Source: DATAMF01 sp964472565 (GTDB lineage: Bacteria; Chloroflexota; Anaerolineae; Aggregatilineales; Aggregatilineaceae). From it: 8,323 nt of DNA. The notes under the pieces are model-generated. The model searched no databases, was not told the DNA's origin, and worked only from the letters and a program-made list of their open reading frames with translations. The DNA lies in the NCBI GenBank assembly GCA_964472565.1, contig CAYYNB010000224.1, positions 1 through 8,323 of the forward strand, written 5' to 3'. Below are positions 6,107-8,323 of the stretch, one piece after another (within the stretch, counting starts at the first letter, position 1; each line of letters starts with the position of its first letter). A program made the position numbers and the translations under genes.

Positions 6107-6997
6107 TTACGGGCGCTCACCGACGACCACCGGCATTTCCTGCACCTGCCCGCCGCGAATGATGCGCACCGGAATCGCTTGCCCGACATGTTCGCCGCCA
6201 AGCTGAGCTTGCAGATCGTCCATGTGGCGCACACGTTCGCCGCCCATGCCCACGATCACATCACCGAGCAGCAAGCCGCCTTTTCCGGCTGGGCTGTCGG
6301 CATCAACCGACATGAGCAGCAGGCCGGTTTCCTGGCCGAGTTGCTCGACCAGCGGATCAGGCAGGCGCACAGGCTGCGCCCCCACACCCAGAAAACCGCG
6401 CCGGACATGGCCGTGTTTCAAGACGGCTTCCGCCACGCGGCGCAGCGTCGGCACGGGAATCGCCACGCTGAAATCGCGCAGCAGGGCTGACGTATTCAGG
6501 CCCAAAAACGCGCCCGACGCGCCGACCAGCGGACCACCCGAAAAGCCCGGATACATCACAATATCGGTTTGGACATAACGATCAATGCCGCCGCCTGCCG
6601 GAGTCCGCCAGCCGTCGCCGAGCGCGCTGATCACGCCGAGCGTGGCTTGCACAGTGCGGCCTGGGCGACCCATCGCCAGCACCAACTGTCCAACCGAAAG
6701 CCGATCCGATTCGATCCACTGTGCCGCCGTCAAACCGGAGCGATCCACGCGGAGCAGTGCCAGATCGGTGCTGGGATCGCGTCCGACCAGCGCTGCCGAT
6801 ACGGAATCGCCGTTGGGCAGGCCGACGAATAGGTTTTCGTCGCGGGTGACCACATGATGCGCCGTGATGATCAGCCCATCGGCTGACCAGACAAGGCCCG
6901 TCGCGGGCATACGTTTGCGCCCTTCGATCCGCACGATGCTTTGGCCCGCTGCTTCGACAGCGGCAGCCAGTTCATCTGATAGCTGCTGCAATACCAT
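6107..6997 (-). CDS. HtrA-like serine protease with one C-terminal PDZ domain, no signal peptide
   Basis: A 296-residue protein with a trypsin-like domain (about 10-195) and one PDZ domain (about 199-292). The triad is H48 (the His aligned with TNAHVV, here in TAHHVV), D78 in STDLALL and S153 in YPGFSGGPL; VAIP (178-181) closes the protease domain. The PDZ peptide-binding loop is G201-F-L-G-V. Phe at 152 replaces the common Asn before the catalytic Ser. DegP/DegQ proteins start with a signal peptide or anchor, but this one starts MVLQQLSDELAAAVEAAG, an amphipathic helix, so a cytoplasmic location is expected. AAGGAG at 7009-7004, 6 nt before the ATG, supports the start. It lies 109 bp downstream of the response regulator and 33 bp upstream of the shorter protease. 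Likely roles are cleavage of damaged or regulatory proteins; oligomeric state is unknown. Confidence 0.92.
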   Translation of the reverse strand: MVLQQLSDELAAAVEAAGQSIVRIEGRKRMPATGLVWSADGLIITAHHVVTRDENLFVGLPNGDSVSAALVGRDPSTDLALLRVDRSGLTAAQWIESDRLSVGQLVLAMGRPGRTVQATLGVISALGDGWRTPAGGGIDRYVQTDIVMYPGFSGGPLVGASGAFLGLNTSALLRDFSVAIPVPTLRRVAEAVLKHGHVRRGFLGVGAQPVRLPDPLVEQLGQETGLLLMSVDADSPAGKGGLLLGDVIVGMGGERVRHMDDLQAQLGGEHVGQAIPVRIIRGGQVQEMPVVVGERP

Positions 6998-7091
6998 TTC
7001 AAACTCCTTATTATGGCCCTCACCATGATCTGAATCTTATGCCGGACGGACGCGCGGCACATCACTCCTTTGATGAGGAACAACCTATCCA

Positions 7092-7107
7092 AATGGGTAG
7101 GCCCATT
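7092..7107. repeat. Small inverted repeat at the response regulator stop codon
   Basis: AATGGG (7092-7097) and CCCATT (7102-7107) pair around a 4-nt loop, touching the TGA stop at 7109-7107. The stem is only 6 bp and no T-run follows on the minus strand, so read-through into the protease genes is plausible. I saw no convincing independent promoter in the 109-bp gap (6998-7106); a TAAGAT at 7039-7034 lacks a -35 partner. Confidence 0.4.
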
Positions 7108-7712
7108 CAGACGGTGATCAGGCCGAGGCGGATAGCGTGGACCACCGCTTCGGTCCGGCTTTGGGCATTCAGCTTGCTGAGGATGGCATTCAGGTGGAAT
7201 TTGACGGTGTGTTCGCTGATCTCCAAGCGCCGTGCAATGGCTTTGTTGGGCAGACCTTCGGTCAGCAGATGCAGCACTTCGAGTTCGCGCGCGGTTAGTT
7301 CCTGGGCGAGGCTGATGGGATTCGTCTCGCGCAGCGCCTTGACCAATTCGGGCTGAAAGACGGCTAATCCGTGCGTGATGGCTTCAAGCGCCGCCAGCAG
7401 TTGTTCGCTGTCGGCACTGCGCAGCAGCAGGCCGCGCACACCGGAAGCCCAGATCGCACCGGTCTGGTGATCGGCGGGCAGCAAGGCGACGACAGGTGTA
7501 TCAGATTCATTCAGGTCAGCCAGGCGTTCGGGCAGCGTGCCGGCATCCCAGCCGAGATCCCACAGCACGACATCGGGACGGTAGACATCCAACGGAAGTT
7601 CTTCCTCGCTGGATACCTGTCCGACCACGTCGCAGCGCCCGGTTAACAGCGCCGCGAGTCCCGCTCGCGCCAGCGGATCATCGGCAACAACTAATACTCG
7701 AAGTTCGCTCAT
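7107..7712 (-). CDS. NarL/LuxR-type response regulator with atypical receiver
   Basis: A 201-residue regulator: a receiver-like domain (about 4-120) and a LuxR-type helix-turn-helix (about 137-199). The acidic pair D11-D12 and the expected phosphoacceptor D52 (VVLWDL) are present. Two other switch residues are altered: the Ser/Thr after the fourth strand is Leu (L77 or L78), and the invariant Lys of the LLK motif is Arg (R98). The DNA-binding part is canonical, with LTARELEVL (139-147), NKAIARRLEIS (156-166) and HTVKFHLNAILSKL (168-181). I chose ATG 7712 because the receiver begins there. An in-frame ATG at 7751 would add 13 residues with no family match. No Shine-Dalgarno precedes 7712 and a promoter ends just before it, so translation may be leaderless. 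No sensor kinase is adjacent; the two proteases downstream are the natural candidate targets. Confidence 0.88.
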   Translation of the reverse strand: MSELRVLVVADDPLARAGLAALLTGRCDVVGQVSSEEELPLDVYRPDVVLWDLGWDAGTLPERLADLNESDTPVVALLPADHQTGAIWASGVRGLLLRSADSEQLLAALEAITHGLAVFQPELVKALRETNPISLAQELTARELEVLHLLTEGLPNKAIARRLEISEHTVKFHLNAILSKLNAQSRTEAVVHAIRLGLITV

Positions 7713-7717
7713 GTTGT

Positions 7718-7723
7718 TATGAT
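7718..7723 (+). promoter_or_regulatory. Possible plus-strand -10 box overlapping the divergent promoter
   Basis: TATGAT on the plus strand lies almost exactly on the minus-strand TATCAT; the shared core TTATGATAA (7717-7725) is nearly palindromic. Transcription would start near 7730, about 49 nt before the thiamine-binding protein gene. The -35 region at 17-bp spacing is poor (TACTCG). An AAGGAGG at 7724-7730 has no start codon at usable distance. Confidence 0.3.
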
Positions 7724-7747
7724 AAGGAGGAAACAGGGGCAAGACAA
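7719..7747 (-). promoter_or_regulatory. Promoter of the response regulator, predicting a leaderless mRNA
   Basis: On the minus strand, TTGTCT (7747-7742) and TATCAT (7724-7719) are 17 bp apart. Seven bases past the -10 box is the ATG of the regulator at 7712, so the transcript would begin at or next to the start codon. This agrees with the lack of a ribosome binding site. Confidence 0.5.
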
Positions 7748-7778
7748 ACATTCTATGAAAGTTCTGACAGAGGATAAG

Positions 7779-8075
7779 ATGAATCCAAATCGAACCGTGA
7801 ACATTGGTGTTCAAGTGCTGCCGCTCACCGAAGATGCGATCCCGTTTGTGGACCGCGCGATTGAGGCGATTATCGCTAGTGGACTACATTATGAAGTGGG
7901 ACCGCTGGAAACGACGATTGAAGGGCCGTTTGAAGAGGCGTTCGCTGCCGCCAAAGCCGCTCATCTGGCGACCCTGGAAGCGGGCGCAGGCCACGTGATT
8001 ACGATTATTAAAATCGCTGATGGTGCCAGCGGCGGCATGACGATTGAGGAAAAAACGGCGAAGTGGCGAAGTTAG
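7779..8075 (+). CDS. Thiamine-binding protein, MTH1187/YqgV (DUF77) family
   Basis: A 98-residue cytoplasmic protein of the small ferredoxin-like MTH1187 family, whose members bind thiamine or its pyrimidine part and form tetramers. Family marks are visible: the first strand with VQVLPL (11-16), SGLHYEVGPLETTIEG (34-49, the most conserved block), and the last strand HVITIIKIAD (72-81). Length matches the family's usual 95-105 residues. The start at 7779 is chosen because conserved sequence begins seven residues later and AGAGGA lies at 7769-7774, only 4 nt away. In-frame ATGs at 7755 and 7719 would add 8 or 20 residues with no family match. No thiamine biosynthesis or transport gene lies in view, and the leader is too short for a TPP riboswitch. 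It diverges from the response regulator across 66 bp. Confidence 0.88.
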   Translation: MNPNRTVNIGVQVLPLTEDAIPFVDRAIEAIIASGLHYEVGPLETTIEGPFEEAFAAAKAAHLATLEAGAGHVITIIKIADGASGGMTIEEKTAKWRS

Positions 8076-8094
8076 CCTGATATTTTAGTTGTTG

Positions 8095-8150
8095 ATAGGG
8101 CTTCGTAACCTTTTAATCCAATCGGAAGCGTTAGCCCTATTATCATTTTT
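8095..8150 (+). terminator. Possible terminator after the thiamine-binding protein gene
   Basis: ATAGGGCT (8095-8102) and AGCCCTAT (8133-8140) form a perfect 8-bp stem, which a G-U and a T-A pair (8093-8094 with 8141-8142) could extend. Five T follow at 8146-8150. The loop is long (30 nt), though CTTC (8101-8104) may pair with GAAG (8125-8128) instead to shorten it. It lies 19 bp after the stop codon. Confidence 0.45.
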
Positions 8151-8164
8151 CCGCTTAAATAAGG

Positions 8165-8176
8165 TATAGTATACTA
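8165..8176 (+). promoter_or_regulatory. Possible -10 region and palindrome upstream of the edge gene
   Basis: TATAGT (8165-8170) and TATACT (8170-8175) are both fair -10 boxes. They are embedded in a perfect 10-bp palindrome, TAGTATACTA (8167-8176), that could also bind a regulator. No good -35 box was found at 17 bp from either. The palindrome lies about 36 bp upstream of the ATG at 8212. Confidence 0.35.
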
Positions 8177-8211
8177 GCTTGTAAGTTCAATCTTGGTAGG
8201 GGGCTATTATA

Positions 8212-8323
8212 ATGAGCAAACAGGTAAAAGTAACATCTAGTCAGTTCAAGTTTAGGAGATATGATAACATTGGTGCTGCCGATGCAATAGATGATAAAAA
8301 ATTTTTAGCTGATGGTTTTGTGG
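8212..8323 (+). CDS. N-terminal fragment of an unidentified protein, possibly a P-loop ATPase
   Basis: The frame is open from ATG 8212 to the edge of the window, giving 37 residues (MSKQVKVTSS...). The start has AGGGGG at 8198-8203 with 8-nt spacing. By my count 39 of 112 bases are G or C (about 35%), clearly below the other genes, and codons ending in A or T dominate (AAA, GTA, GAT, TTA). The segment NIGAADAIDDKKFLADGFV (19-37) resembles, from memory only, the region just before the Walker A domain of some large P-loop ATPases, such as the Sll1717 type. No Walker motif is inside the window, so the family call is a guess. No signal peptide is seen. Composition suggests horizontal acquisition, and this may be the first gene of an accessory region. 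Confidence 0.6.
   Translation, partial: MSKQVKVTSSQFKFRRYDNIGAADAIDDKKFLADGFV

Noticed and set aside
6104..6490. Plus-strand open frame of 128 residues opposite the PDZ part of the protease
   Set aside because: His/Ala/Gln-rich antisense translation with no motif, opposite a clear PDZ domain.
6871..7062. Small minus-strand frame (MCRASVRHK...) after an AAAGGAG at 7072-7066, considered as a leader peptide before the protease
   Set aside because: It overlaps the protease start in another frame, the spacing is only about 3 nt, and the residues show no leader-peptide or membrane features.
7724..7730. Perfect AAGGAGG on the plus strand, considered as the ribosome binding site of the thiamine-binding protein
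   Set aside because: No ATG, GTG or TTG in frame lies within 5-12 nt; the nearest in-frame ATG is 24 nt away. Probably chance or part of the leader.
7731..7778. TPP riboswitch ahead of the thiamine-binding protein gene
   Set aside because: The leader of about 50 nt is too short for the roughly 100-nt TPP aptamer, and its conserved CUGAGA core is absent.

Overview
The window is bacterial: closely packed genes, Shine-Dalgarno sites in front of most starts, sigma70-like promoters and one clear intrinsic terminator. Base composition is moderately GC-rich until about position 8076 and AT-rich after that. The gene style and mix (TTG and GTG starts, signal-less HtrA-like proteases, an orphan NarL-type regulator) remind me of Chloroflexota, perhaps Anaerolineae. 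That is an impression, not a demonstrated placement.

Layout. Positions 1-175 hold no gene I can support, only a G-rich tract. A promoter at 176-204 drives a secreted, acidic protein of unknown function (244-1161) made of two diverged Cys-bounded repeats, closed by a terminator at 1181-1213. A calcineurin-like phosphodiesterase with an extra C-terminal domain (minus, 1216-2049) and endonuclease V (plus, 2098-2775) diverge from a 48-bp spacer. A trans-sulfuration-type PLP enzyme (minus, 2823-4022) and a 12-helix MFS exporter (plus, 4191-5459) diverge from a second spacer that carries a good promoter for the exporter. Convergent hairpins sit between endonuclease V and the PLP enzyme, and between the exporter and the next minus-strand cluster.

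The minus-strand cluster, in transcription order, is a NarL/LuxR response regulator (7712-7107), a trypsin-like protease with a PDZ domain (6997-6107) and a shorter trypsin-like protease without PDZ (6073-5480). The proteases are 33 bp apart and almost certainly co-transcribed. Both have a full His/Asp/Ser triad but no signal peptide or membrane anchor, so they should act in the cytoplasm. The regulator has a departed receiver domain and may be read from a leaderless mRNA. Its promoter overlaps that of the divergent gene for a small thiamine-binding (MTH1187/DUF77) protein (7779-8075).

From about 8076 the DNA becomes AT-rich. A new plus-strand gene starts at 8212 and runs off the edge. Its first 37 residues suggest, weakly, a P-loop ATPase, and the composition break may mark the border of an acquired region. 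Most genes here are housekeeping types. The points that merit checking are the regulator/two-protease cluster, the duplicated secreted protein, the PLP enzyme with altered family motifs, and the AT-rich right edge.
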